Shown: piece by piece, positions 9,051 through 17,215 of the stretch
How positions within the stretch are numbered: position 1 is the first letter of the stretch
Layout: each line of letters starts with the position of its first letter
DNA from: Chara braunii
Taxonomy: Eukaryota > Streptophyta > Charophyceae > Charales > Characeae
Reading direction: 5' to 3'
DNA length: 24,671 nt
Assembly (NCBI GenBank): GCA_003427395.1
Contig: BFEA01000298.1
Location: 761,206 to 785,876, forward strand
Notes under the pieces: generated by a model
The model's input: only the letters and a program-made list of their open reading frames with translations
Told to the model about the DNA's origin: nothing
Database searches by the model: none
Translations under genes and position numbers: made by a program

Positions 9051-9975
9051 ATACTCATCTCAAACCCTCCCTTCAAAAACCCCACAATTGGGGTCCACAC
9101 GAAACCAAGGACCACTCCAAGTTTCAAACATACCACTACTACCACCAATTACCTATTCGAGAGCAAAATGCGAAGGAACGATCATTATAAAACTTATACC
9201 TCCACTATACCTTTTTTGGGCAGTCGCCCATGACAAAAATGCATGCCAACTTAACCTTAGGGGGTAAGAGGAAGACAACCCTAAGGGGACATGGTTTCTT
9301 TTTATTTCTTAGAGAGAGAAAGAATGCCCCCTTTCTGCATGCACCTCTTCACCAACCCAAATAGGTAGCGTGTTTGTAACTACCCCAACAACTCAGGCAA
9401 ATTCATAGGCGCAAGCGCAAAACATTCCCCACACCTGTTGCACCTACTCTACAAAATATTTGTTTTCAACCCTCCCTTTCAGAACCTGATAGCTCAGGTC
9501 TATAGGAAACCGCAGACTATTCTTTAAAATTTTGAAGGTACTCGTACTACCAATAATTCTTTGTCCGTCTTTTACAAAAATGTGAAAAAACAGCGGCTAT
9601 AAAACTTCCAATCACATGTAGGGAAATGTCGATTGGACAACCTCTTGGGCGAGCCCTTCACCCCGCCCACAGAGCGTCTAGGTACTTGTAGATGTCTCCC
9701 GACCAAAAGGAACGCTCGTACGGATGGGTGAAGGACAGGGCTTGCAAACGGGAGTTTCCTCCCCTTGAGCTAGTGCCCGGGGTCGCAGGGGGCAGACTCT
9801 TTTTAGTTGTTACTTGTGTCGTGTGCAAACATCCTTTCCGGTGATAAGCAACTTGAGTGGTGCCCCCCATAACAGTCGAGGTTTGTTTGTGTGTAGGTTA
9901 AGAAAAAAAAAATAAAAATTTCAACCCTATATACCGCGTTTTGGGCGGTTGCGGACTACAAAAATTCATGTTATT
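9051..9975. repeat. Diverged direct repeats (copies at ~9056, ~9462 and a partial at ~9921)
   Basis: The block '(T/A)CTCA..TCAACCCTCCCTT' followed by CAGAACC/AAAACCCC, a GGTC(C/T)A segment, GGAAACC, a TACTACCA segment and (C/T)TATAAAACTT occurs at about 9056-9205 and 9462-9606, some 405 bp apart with clear divergence. Sequence following the first copy (CTATACC....TTTTGGGC(A/G)GT(C/T)GC, then ACAAAAAT(G/T)CATG, about 9208-9252) recurs at about 9925-9975. This looks like an old tandem family. The GC-richer segment between, 9640-9900, is unassigned. Confidence 0.45.
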
Positions 9976-10556
9976 TTGATACAGACAAGTGAACCCTTTA
10001 TGTTTTCCAACTATATTTTCAAACTTGTAACGTGCATGTAACCGCAACTTCTGGGGTTCAACCTCCAAAGCAAAGGTTAGTGGCACCAGTGAAAAGGAGG
10101 TCCGCACCAGTTCATTTTTTCTTTGGTGCAAAATGCGTTTCCAACCTTGGAGAAAATTGCCTCAGAAATACTAATAGTTTAAAGCAGCAGTACACGGCTA
10201 CCTAGGCCTCGGGCCTGACACCTCGAATTTCTGAAGAGAGAAACAAAAGAAACATCACGAATCCAATTTATCAATGGCAAGCACAACATAACATTTTTTA
10301 CACCATTGTTTCGACATGAACAACTAATATGAATTACTTTGACAAAATGATATTTTTTGCTCAAATTTACTGCATATTTCTTTCGCAATTAAAAAAAAAA
10401 CACTTTGATAAACAAAAAATGTTCGACGTTTTAGAATCGTTTTTTAGTGGCGATAAATTTCAGACTGCAAGGCTCGCGTCGTGTACTAGCAGCTTAAGGA
10501 TGCAAAATGTCTCATAAAAACATATGAGTTTTATCCTCAATTTTTAGATGGCAAGC
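9976..10556. other. Unassigned AT-rich stretch
   Basis: Several short open frames on both strands have no domains and low-complexity AT codon use. I see no RNA gene, repeat partner or promoter that I could support. Confidence 0.5.
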
Positions 10557-10739
10557 CAAAATACTGCGTCGCCCAAATAAAACATAACGGTGTCATCATT
10601 TTTTCAATAGAACCACATCGTATTATTATATCTCATATATGACACATTGGATACTGGTAGTTTAGCTTAGATTATGTTTAGAAAACTTCTTTTTTAGCAA
10701 ATGTGGCGACGCAGTATAATTGGGCGACGCAGTATTTTG
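10557..10739. mobile_element. MITE-like element, 183 bp, with perfect 20-bp terminal inverted repeats
   Basis: CAAAATACTGCGTCGCCCAA (10557-10576) is exactly inverted as TTGGGCGACGCAGTATTTTG (10720-10739). The right arm carries a second, partial copy of the same motif just inside it (GGCGACGCAGTATA, about 10705-10718), giving a tandem subterminal repeat on one side only. The interior is AT-rich and non-coding. No target duplication is obvious in the flanks (GATGGCAAGC / ATGCTATATC), so the superfamily stays open. Confidence 0.8.
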
Positions 10740-11607
10740 ATGCTATATCGAAACCCTAGCTTCAAGTATGACCATAGTATTCTGATGTGTATTCATTATC
10801 ACCAAAAGTTCAGGAATATAGTTTGTAACAATTCCTTCAAATCATTTTTTTACTTTTTCATAACGAGACATTATTGAATGTGCATATATCGCAGTTTTTA
10901 ATTGTAACTTTCACTCGTTTGCATATTTTTTTACAACAAAATTAATCTTAAGATATTCAATGTGTTTCTACAAACTGCAAAAAATAACATAATTGTTATA
11001 GAAGAGTACACATTTGATAAGCCATCTCCGCTTCTAACTCTCTCACCGACTAAAACATAACCACGCGCACCTCGTCCATCAGATAACACAACCACCTCTT
11101 CATCCACTATAGTCGAGGTTGATCTAAGCACCTTATCATGTTCTATAATAACGTGTATGAACACTAACCAAATCTGATTACTCCTATCACCTTGACTGCA
11201 ACACCGTGTTCACCTTCTATAACTATAAGTAAATACCCTCATACGGGTGTTTAATCTGAAAGTGATGCATCGTCCCACTCGATCGTACACATTATAAATT
11301 TGTCTGATCAGGCTGTTTTAAAGAGCCAAAATTGAACGGCATGAACGTATATAAATATGAAAATTGTCCATAAAAATTCTGAGCGACAAAATAAATGTCT
11401 ATAAAATAAGAGAGTATCTGCCTAACCAGAAAAATAAATGGATTGAATATGATTTTATTGGTTGAGGACTTTTAGGACCACCGTTGCACTAGAAAACACA
11501 GACTTCAAGGTGAAGGAAAAAAGAAAACGAATATCAGACCTTATATCGAGAATACTTTAAACACCTTCATATATTCTCCACTTGCTACTATATAATCCTT
11601 CCTTTCA
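10740..11607. other. AT-rich gene-free stretch
   Basis: No supported feature. The minus-strand open frame at 10931-11164 has no recognised motif and the composition is ordinary for this AT-rich part of the window. Confidence 0.5.
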
Positions 11608-11822
11608 ATAGTAACTTTATGACTACCCCTGATAAAACCAAAACGAAATAGTAAAACCAAAACGAAATAGTAAAACATCCTATATTACATCTCAAACCTG
11701 CATATTAGCATCCTCTAACCATAAACAATTCAAATTATAGTAACTTTATGACTACCCCTATAAAAAAATCAAACCTGCATATTAACATCCTCTAACCATA
11801 AAACCAAAACGAAATAGTAAAA
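11608..11822. repeat. Interleaved partial tandem duplication
   Basis: AGTAACTTTATGACTACCCCT appears at about 11608 and 11738. AAACCAAAACGAAATAGTAAAAC appears three times (about 11637, 11656 and 11801). TCAAACCTGCATATTA(G/A)CATCCTC with the following TAACCATAAA appears at about 11692 and 11769. The blocks recur in shuffled order, so at least two overlapping duplications happened. Copies are nearly identical, so the events are fairly recent. Confidence 0.85.
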
Positions 11823-11861
11823 CAAATTATAAATATGAAAAAAAAAAACATAGTGAGCTAC

Positions 11862-11923
11862 GCTACCAGAGTGGCCCGGGTCCACTTGCCCGGCCCGACA
11901 AAAAAAAAAAAAAAAAAAAAAAA
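11862..11923 (+). mobile_element. Short A-tailed GC-rich unit (SINE-like), plus orientation
   Basis: GCTACCAGAGTGGCCCGGGTCC plus CACTTGCCCGGCCCGAC runs directly into an A tract of about 24. Read on the minus strand, 13541-13590 gives the same body (GCTACTAGAGTGGCGCGGGTCC..CCTGACCGGGAC followed by A's). The 12592-12630 minus unit shares the AGGCTACCAG start. A recurring GC-rich body with a 3' A tract, in both orientations, in AT-rich DNA, indicates a small retroposon family or repeated 3' fragments of one. Confidence 0.6.
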
Positions 11924-12002
11924 CTTAAATTGTTATTTTAAATTTGGTAAAGAAAAGTTTTTTAGTTTATTTTTCTGTATAATATAATTTTCTTTCGGAT
12001 CT

Positions 12003-12066
12003 TTTGGATTTCGTTTTTTGGCTGGGACCTTCCCTAGTCCTTGCATTGCTGGGCCACCCGGAAAAA
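12003..12066 (-). mobile_element. Short A-tailed GC-rich unit (SINE-like), minus orientation
   Basis: Read on the minus strand the unit is CCGGGTGGCCCAGCAATGCAAGGACTAGGGAAGGTCCCAGCC followed by an A-rich run. The unit at 13321-13423 on the plus strand shares GTGCAAGGACCAGGGAAGGTCCTAGC plus its A tract. It lies about 80 bases from the plus unit at 11862, their A-rich ends facing each other. Confidence 0.6.
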
Positions 12067-12245
12067 TAGCAATAAAAAAACTTTCCAGAATTAAATATTC
12101 ATTCTAAAGTAAAATTACATTCTAAAATTTTAAATTTTCATTCCATCTTAAAAATGTCATTCCAATTTTAAAACTTTCCGTCGTACTTGAGAACTTTTCT
12201 TCCAAGAATGGGGTATCCCTTCTTATTTGAACTGCATCCTAGAGA
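12067..12245. other. AT-rich spacer with CATTC-rich sequence
   Basis: Repeated ATTCATTCTAAA / TTTTCATTCCATC words resemble the ends of the foldback element that follows (GGAATGAAAG inverted), so this may be a decayed relative of it. Nothing coding. Confidence 0.4.
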
Positions 12246-12417
12246 TGGAATGAAAGTCTGGATGAGTTCATGAAATATTTTAATTGGACTGTCATTCTAA
12301 GTAAGGATTTTCAGTTATAAATAGGTTAATCCAATTTAATTTAGAAGATATTTGTTGTAGTGGAATGAAAGTTTAATTAAAACATTTCATAAACTCGTCC
12401 AGACTTTCATTCTATTT
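12246..12417. mobile_element. Foldback/MITE-like element, ~170 bp, ~43-bp inverted arms
   Basis: The left arm (about 12248-12290: GGAATGAAAGTCTGGATGAG, then TTCATGAAATATTTTAATT) is inverted in the right arm (about 12373-12415) with about four mismatches and a small indel. The ~80-bp loop is AT-rich, and no open frame is present. The outer limits and target duplication are unclear. Confidence 0.7.
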
Positions 12418-12946
12418 TGAACAAATAGATATAGTTGGAAGAGAAAACTCATATTTAGACGGGAACTTATCAAATAAAACTGAAAATTTTATAATTAGAC
12501 AAACATTGGAATAATAATTTATAAATATGAAGGATTAGTTTTTTATGGAATGTTTTTTCAAACTTTTATTTCTCGTGGGAATTTTTCTCTTGAGGGTGAC
12601 CAGGACGGCCCGACTGGTAGCCTAGATAGAAAGATAAAAAAATTAAATTAAAGTCAATCTAAAAAAGTAATTAAAATCTTAAAATCTTCACTTCCAAAAG
12701 TAAACTTGAGTCTCAAAGTTGATTAGTAAATCTTAGAGTTACAAAACCAACGTAAATAGCACTATTACCAAACTTGGTGTAACAAATAACTTTAGCGGTA
12801 TACACCTTATATACCTAAGGCCTAAGATCAATGAATCATGGTCTCACCAACTATAACTATGATTTCGTCTTGATCTATCGGAGTTTCCTCGCTCCATTCC
12901 AAATTGAACCTTATTATTTTGTTTTTTGAAGTGGCGATATGATAAT
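12418..12946. other. AT-rich stretch containing a short minus-strand SINE-like fragment at ~12592-12630
   Basis: Mostly featureless AT-rich DNA. At about 12592-12630 the minus strand reads CTAGGCTACCAGTCGGGCC..GTCCTGGTCACCCTCAAG and then AGAAAAA. It shares its start with the A-tailed units at 11862 (plus) and 13541 (minus) and is probably a degraded copy. Confidence 0.5.
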
Positions 12947-13095
12947 GGACCCGGTTTCCAGGAAGTGATACTCCCCACTAATATATGGAGCGGCCCGCTA
13001 GGCAAGGCCTCAATCCCGGTGGTTCTCTTACCACCACGGGGATGGTGGTCTTGTATAAGGGCCTTTCTAGAAAAAAAAAAAAAAAAAAAAAAAAA
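12947..13095 (+). mobile_element. Short A-tailed retroposon-like unit, copy 2 (longer)
   Basis: The unit starts GGACCCGGTTTCCAGGAAG, contains a CTCCCCAC block, an 'AATCCCGGTGGTTCTCTTACC' block and a CACGGGGATGGTGG block that partly pairs with it, and ends GGGCCTTTCTAG plus an A tract at 13071-13095. It is the fuller version of the copy at 7897-7977. A shared 5' start, a shared 3' end and an A tail are the marks of a SINE-like retroposon; the RNA from which it derives is not recognised. Confidence 0.6.
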
Positions 13096-13152
13096 CTAAT
13101 AATAAAAATAAGAAAAAATGAAAAGAGAATTAAAATTATCGTGTCTCATTGG

Positions 13153-13182
<30 letters not shown>
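13153..13182 (+). repeat. Poly-A tract (A30)
   Basis: A pure run of 30 A follows 'TGTCTCATTGG'. It could be the tail of a further 5'-truncated retroposon. The lysine-rich open frames through here are a by-product of this run. Confidence 0.9.
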
Positions 13183-13184
<2 letters not shown>

Positions 13185-13237
13185 TTATTAAATCATTACC
13201 TAGTTTTCAATCCTGTTACCAATCGAGTCACCTGAGT

Positions 13238-13304
13238 CTCCTTGATCGCTTGGCCAGCTCAGGCGATAAAGGGTCAGGGTACGACCCTGTTAAGAAAAAA
13301 AAAA
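13238..13304 (+). mobile_element. Possible tRNA-derived SINE fragment with A tail
   Basis: CAGCTCAGGCG (13255-13265) resembles an RNA polymerase III A box, and GGGTACGACCC (13277-13287) resembles a B box; an A10 tract follows at 13295. The box spacing is shorter than in a tRNA, so an internal deletion or chance resemblance must be allowed for. Confidence 0.35.
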
Positions 13305-13320
13305 GATCCAAGAAATCCTA

Positions 13321-13423
13321 GGGTACAAGCCGGGCTGCCCGGGTCACCTTATTTTCTCGGACAGCCTGGCCGTGCAAGGACCAGGGAAGGTCCTAGCAAA
13401 AAAAAAAAAAAAAAAAAAAAAAA
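13321..13423 (+). mobile_element. Short A-tailed GC-rich unit (SINE-like), plus orientation
   Basis: The GC-rich body GCCGGGCTGCCCGGGTCACC...GGCCGTGCAAGGACCAGGGAAGGTCCTAGC is followed by an A tract of about 24 at 13400-13423. The last ~28 bases of the body match the minus-strand unit at 12003-12066. Confidence 0.6.
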
Positions 13424-13540
13424 CATGTTATGCAGAAACATAAACTGAAAAACTTTTGCCTCAGGGTCACATCGAAATTATTTATCAACTTTAAAATATA
13501 AATTTAAATTAAAAATAATATTTATTTATTTGTATCTTTT

Positions 13541-13590
13541 TGTCCCGGTCAGGAAAATGGACCCGCGCCACTCTAGTAGCCTAGGCTATA
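13541..13590 (-). mobile_element. Short A-tailed GC-rich unit (SINE-like), minus orientation
   Basis: On the minus strand: AGCCTAGGCTACTAGAGTGG, CGCGGGTCCATTTTCCTGACCGGGAC, then AAAAAG. The body matches 11862-11923. Confidence 0.6.
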
Positions 13591-13630
13591 TATATATATA
13601 TATCGTCACAAAATATATGTATATATATAG
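13588..13630. repeat. (TA)n microsatellite
   Basis: Two TA runs around CGTCACAAAATATATG. Low complexity and no other signal. Confidence 0.9.
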
Positions 13631-13633
13631 AGG

Positions 13634-13757
13634 GTTGTCGGCGTTCGGGACGGGCCGTACGCCCGAACCCGAATGCCCGAACGTACGGGACCCCTTCGGA
13701 AGGCGTTCGACCGTTCGGGCCGAAAGCGGACAAAAAAAAAAAAAAAAAAAAAAAAAA
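13634..13757 (+). mobile_element. GC-rich A-tailed unit built from CGTTCGG/CCGAACG words
   Basis: The body (about 13638-13731) repeats CGTTCGG(G/A) and its inverse CCCGAA(C/T) many times, so it can fold extensively. It ends GAAAGCGGAC and an A tract of about 26. The GGAC-A(n) end resembles the (C/G)GGAC-A(n) ends of the other short units in this cluster. Confidence 0.5.
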
Positions 13758-13914
13758 CATAAAGTTCTCAAAAAATTCCGAAAACAAAACCTCTTATGGA
13801 TAAAAATAAACTAAACAACACTACATCCATATTCTTTACCAAATTTGAATTAAAAATCAAATACAGAAAATAACCACTACGATAAAAAAAATAAAAAATA
13901 AAAAGAGAATTAAA
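13758..13914. other. AT-rich spacer
   Basis: A-rich sequence without recognisable features. Confidence 0.5.
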
Positions 13915-14285
13915 ATGAATGAGTGTGCCAGCACCTTTTCGACACCGCCATCTTTGCCGATTTTTAATTATTTTTTGGCATTGACAAATGTCCTGAAAAT
14001 TTACAGATATATAGTTTACATAATCAATAACTTATTAAAATGTTTAAAAAAAATAATAATTTTTTTTTGGCCCTGAAATAAAGTGAAAACAAAAAGTTAA
14101 AAGTGAAACAAAACACAATAGTGAGTGGGCGAGCACGTTTCGACACCCCCATCTTTGACGATTTTTAATGTTTTTTTGGATTAGCAGAATGGCTTCAAAG
14201 TTTATAGGCGTGTAGGTTACATTATAGAGAACTCAAAAAAAACAATTCAGTAAAAAAACTTATTTTTAGGCCCCGAACTTTGTTT
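13915..14285 (+). repeat. AT-rich ~200-bp repeat family, two units (plus orientation)
   Basis: The segment TTTCGACACC(G/C)CCATCTTTG(C/A)CGATTTTTAAT begins near 13938 and again near 14137, 199-200 bp apart. Each is followed by a (T/A)ATAG...GT(T/A)ACAT segment, an AAAAAAA run and GGCCC(T/C)GAA. The order CGATTTTT, 'CTCC/TTCAAAG-TT-ATAG', poly-A/T, GC-rich box is the same as in the 18640-19240 array, which suggests one family at greater distance. Confidence 0.6.
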
Positions 14286-14377
14286 TGGCGAGGGACGAAC
14301 CTGGAGGTGTTCGGCCCCCGAAGGGGACCCCAGCTAGGCATGCACCTTTTATGAAGAAATTTGCATATGCGGAAGAG
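14286..14377. other. Junction sequence upstream of the LINE 3' ends
   Basis: This 92-base stretch is open in the same frame as the LINE ORF that follows, but it is not repeated before the second copy, so it is probably flanking DNA or an older LINE portion. Confidence 0.4.
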
Positions 14378-14873
14378 ACACTCAGGGGAGCAATACTGTG
14401 GACTGTTTGGACGTTGAGGAACTCAGCAATCAAACGTGGAGAAAGACTGACGCCACCGATGGTTCGAGCAGAGGTTAAATATGGCATCAAACAAGAGGTA
14501 CAGGCTGACTGGGAACACCATGTGCAGCGAAAGGGGTTCACAAGGAAGGAGGTGCATTATTTTACTACACGTTGGGATGCTTTTGCGGGACTTGCAACAG
14601 TTGATTGTCCCCCGGGACAAGCGCCTTGTCTACTTTTTTCGGGTTTTTTTTTGTGATTGAGTATAATGTTTTCCTGTGATTGACTATACTGGGCTGTGGA
14701 CATGTAGGATTTGTTCCCTTTTTTGTTGGTACTGAAGTACAAAAATAGAAGAGATTAAGAGAAGAAGGTTTGTGGCCCTTTGCACAGCCGTGGCATGAGC
14801 TTTGCCTGGTCGGAGTGCCTCGCTCAGCCCAGGGCTGCGGCAATTTTTTGTAAGGGACGCCGGACCCGCTTCC
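14378..14873 (+). pseudogene. 5'-truncated LINE 3' end, copy 1 (ORF2 C-terminus plus 3' UTR)
   Basis: This is the extreme C-terminus of a LINE ORF2 followed by its 3' UTR. About 90 codons are open to the TGA at 14654-14656. The start 'ILWTVWTLRNSAIKRGE' is the W-x-x-RN block that lies after the zinc-binding region in plant LINE ORF2 proteins, and it aligns with 'ILWVIWWRRC' in the relic at 1.7 kb. A later KYGIK.E....W segment is also shared with that relic. No RT motif is present. The copy stops at CCGCTTCC (about 14871), before the polyadenylation signal that the second copy has. The next unit begins after a 12-base filler. Its counterpart, 508 bp downstream, is about 95% identical by eye, so the duplication is young. 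Confidence 0.75.
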
Positions 14874-14885
14874 AAACAGTCCATC

Positions 14886-15450
14886 ACACTCAGGGGAGCA
14901 ATACTGTGGACTGTTTGGACGTTGAGGAACTCAACAATCAGACATGGAGAAAGACTGATACCACCGATGGTTCGAGCAAAGGTTAAATATGGCATCAAAC
15001 AAGCGATACAGGCTGACTGGGAACACCGTGTGCAGCGAAAGGGGTTCACAAGGAAGGCGGTGCAGTATTTTACTACACGTTGGGATGCTTTTGCGGGACT
15101 TGCAACAGTTGATTGTCCCCCGGGACAAGCGCCTTGTTTACTTTTTTCGGGTTTTTTTCTGTAATTGAGTATACTGTTTTTCTGTGATTAAGTATACTGG
15201 GTTGTGGACATGTAGGATTTGTTCCCTTTTTTGTTGGTATTGAAGTACAAAAATAGAAGAGATTAAGAGAAGAAGGTTTGTGGCCCTCTGCACAGCCGTG
15301 GCATGAGCTTTGCCTGGCCGAAGTGCCTCGCTCAGCCCAGGGCTGCGGCAAATTTTTGTAAGGGACGCCGGGCCCGCTTCCCGGCTTGGATGATTAATAA
15401 AGAGTGATCTTCTTCCTTTAAAAAACAAAAAACAAAAAAAAACAAGAAAC
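14886..15450 (+). pseudogene. LINE 3' end, copy 2, with polyadenylation signal and A-rich tail
   Basis: Same content as the preceding copy, shifted by 508 bp: the ORF2 C-terminus is open to a stop at 15162-15164, then a ~240-bp 3' UTR. Here the 3' end is complete: AATAAA at 15396-15401, TTCTTCCTTT, then an A-rich tail from about 15420 (AAAAAACAAAAAACAAAA...). This marks the true LINE 3' terminus and fixes the plus orientation. Both copies begin at the same base (ACACTCAGGGG). That shared start would be an unlikely coincidence for two independent 5'-truncated insertions. Confidence 0.8.
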
Positions 15451-17004
15451 AATTGAAAATTAAAAAATAATAAACATTAAAAAATCAAAAGAAGTTCTAA
15501 CCTACCTTTACTGGATTGACAAAGACCCCACCAGTTTAACACAGGTATGCCTTAATGGCGGCCACCAAACACAACGTCATATCACCCATAGGCATATTCA
15601 GCATACCATTGTCCATACAGGGATACTTGTACCATTAAAAGCAACCACGCATAGCGGTGATAAGTCACACGTATATATATATACTTTATATATATGTCAC
15701 AGCCCCTCGTTTGTTGTCCTCTTCTCCCTCTCTGCCTACGGTTTACCGGGCAGTTCTATTTGACGATATATATATAAATACGAAAAAATAAGAATGCTTG
15801 AAGTTCCTATTAACCACGGTCACCCACGACAACTGACGCACCATCCCGAAACGACACACTGACACACAAGAAAAGAAACGTGCACACGAGGAAAAACAAA
15901 CACGATGGAAAACAGACTACCGCCATAGCCAGAACCCCTCCATATACTACGGAAAAACGACCAACTACGATCCAATACTGTAGGTTATGACCTCGACACT
16001 ACGTAATAACCTACGAAGCCAACAAGTCACAGGGCGGTGCTCGTCCTACCCTACGCACCAAGGCTACCTCTATCCGGCTAGACGCTACGAAAACGTCACG
16101 CATACAGACCTACCCGTCACATACAACCCCCACCTTCCTCTCACCCAAGACTCGACTATGTTCCTATCTCATCCTTTCCCGCCTGCAAAGAATACAAAAA
16201 ACAGTGCACCACCTCGAAACGCCACTACATGCATACAATAAAACAAACACACATACGACGCGCTATAATACTGCCATAGCGAGACTGGTCCAAGAACACT
16301 ATACTACAAGACAAATAACAAAAAAAAAACGTTGCGGCCAGGCTGCCAACCTACTAAGACTCCATTCACACGAAGATACTAACCCCTTCATCGCAATACG
16401 GGTAAGGATCCCATATCGGTACTGACCCACTTATCCCACCTCTCACATGCTTGATATTAGCGTACCCGCTCCCCCATACTCCCACCTGAGCCACACATAC
16501 TGCTTCCACCACACGCTCATCTGAACACCACAATTACCCCCTTCATACCCCGCAAAGTGACCTACCTTACGACACACCCATGACACACACGGCACTACGA
16601 CAAACTACGATGTAACCTATACATCCATAAAGCAAAAACACTACAAGTACTCCCCCCTACGCGGACTATACCACCAGCATTCTGGTATACGCTGATTGCT
16701 GCCTCTCCCCGCTTCCTTCTTCCCCTCTGGAGCTTTCCTGCTCACGAACTGATCTTGGTTCCAAGAGGTGGTCTGGCACGTTACCGTACCACAGGTGCTC
16801 TGCTTTGATACTACGCTGCGTCCTCACCCTCGTGATATGGCGGCAACTGACTCTACAGCAACACCAGCCATGACTGCTTAGGTACGAACTCGCTAATATA
16901 TAACCATCTAGTACCTTGGAACCTCTGAACCCCTGCTTACCTACACCCCCACCCACCACCCCAGATCCTAACAAGAGCCTATACTAAGCTAACCCATCTG
17001 ATGA
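15451..17004. other. A+C-rich, G-poor block without a recognised gene (first part)
   Basis: From about 15.5 kb the top strand becomes rich in A and C and poor in G. Short words such as CTACGA, CACACA and ACCCC are common. Open frames at 15987-16241 (plus), 16204-16425 (plus) and 16666-16974 (minus) have no domain I recognise and no homologous partner in the window. An AT microsatellite sits at 15672-15695. The function is unknown. Confidence 0.5.
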
Positions 17005-17215
17005 GTTGCTATGGGTGCTAGGCGGCGAAAAGCGCGCTTTTGGGCGTGCACCCCCCCTATGGTTGGGCTTATGCCCTCTCCTAATCCCTAACATACTAAC
17101 ATTGTGTAACATGCTATCCCTAACATGCTATGGTTGGGCTTATGCCCTCTCCTAATCCCTAACATGCTATGGGTGCTAGGCGATGAAAAACTCGCTTTAG
17201 GGCGTGCACCCCCAT
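17005..17215. repeat. Tandem duplication of a hairpin-forming unit (158-bp offset)
   Basis: GCTATGGGTGCTAGGCG..GAAAA..CGCTTT..GGGCGTGCACCCCC occurs at 17008-17056 and 17166-17214. In each copy GGGTGC pairs with GCACCC (17013-17018 with 17048-17053; 17171-17176 with 17206-17211). Copy 1 also has the perfect palindrome AAAAGCGCGCTTTT (17028-17041), broken in copy 2. Between them CCTATGGTTGGGCTTATGCC-type sequence plus CTCTCCTAATCCCTAACAT is itself duplicated (about 17066 and 17128). Confidence 0.85.

Noticed and set aside
13530-13814. Open frames with poly-Lys or poly-Phe around 13.0-13.8 kb
   Set aside because: Products of A-tracts and the TA microsatellite.
16666-16974. 102-codon minus-strand open frame in the A+C-rich block
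   Set aside because: No motif, no homologue in the window, and the strand bias makes such frames expected by composition.
17086-17165. CCCTAAC-type words as interstitial telomeric repeats
   Set aside because: They are spaced irregularly, differ from the plant CCCTAAA unit and are explained by a local duplication of a larger segment.
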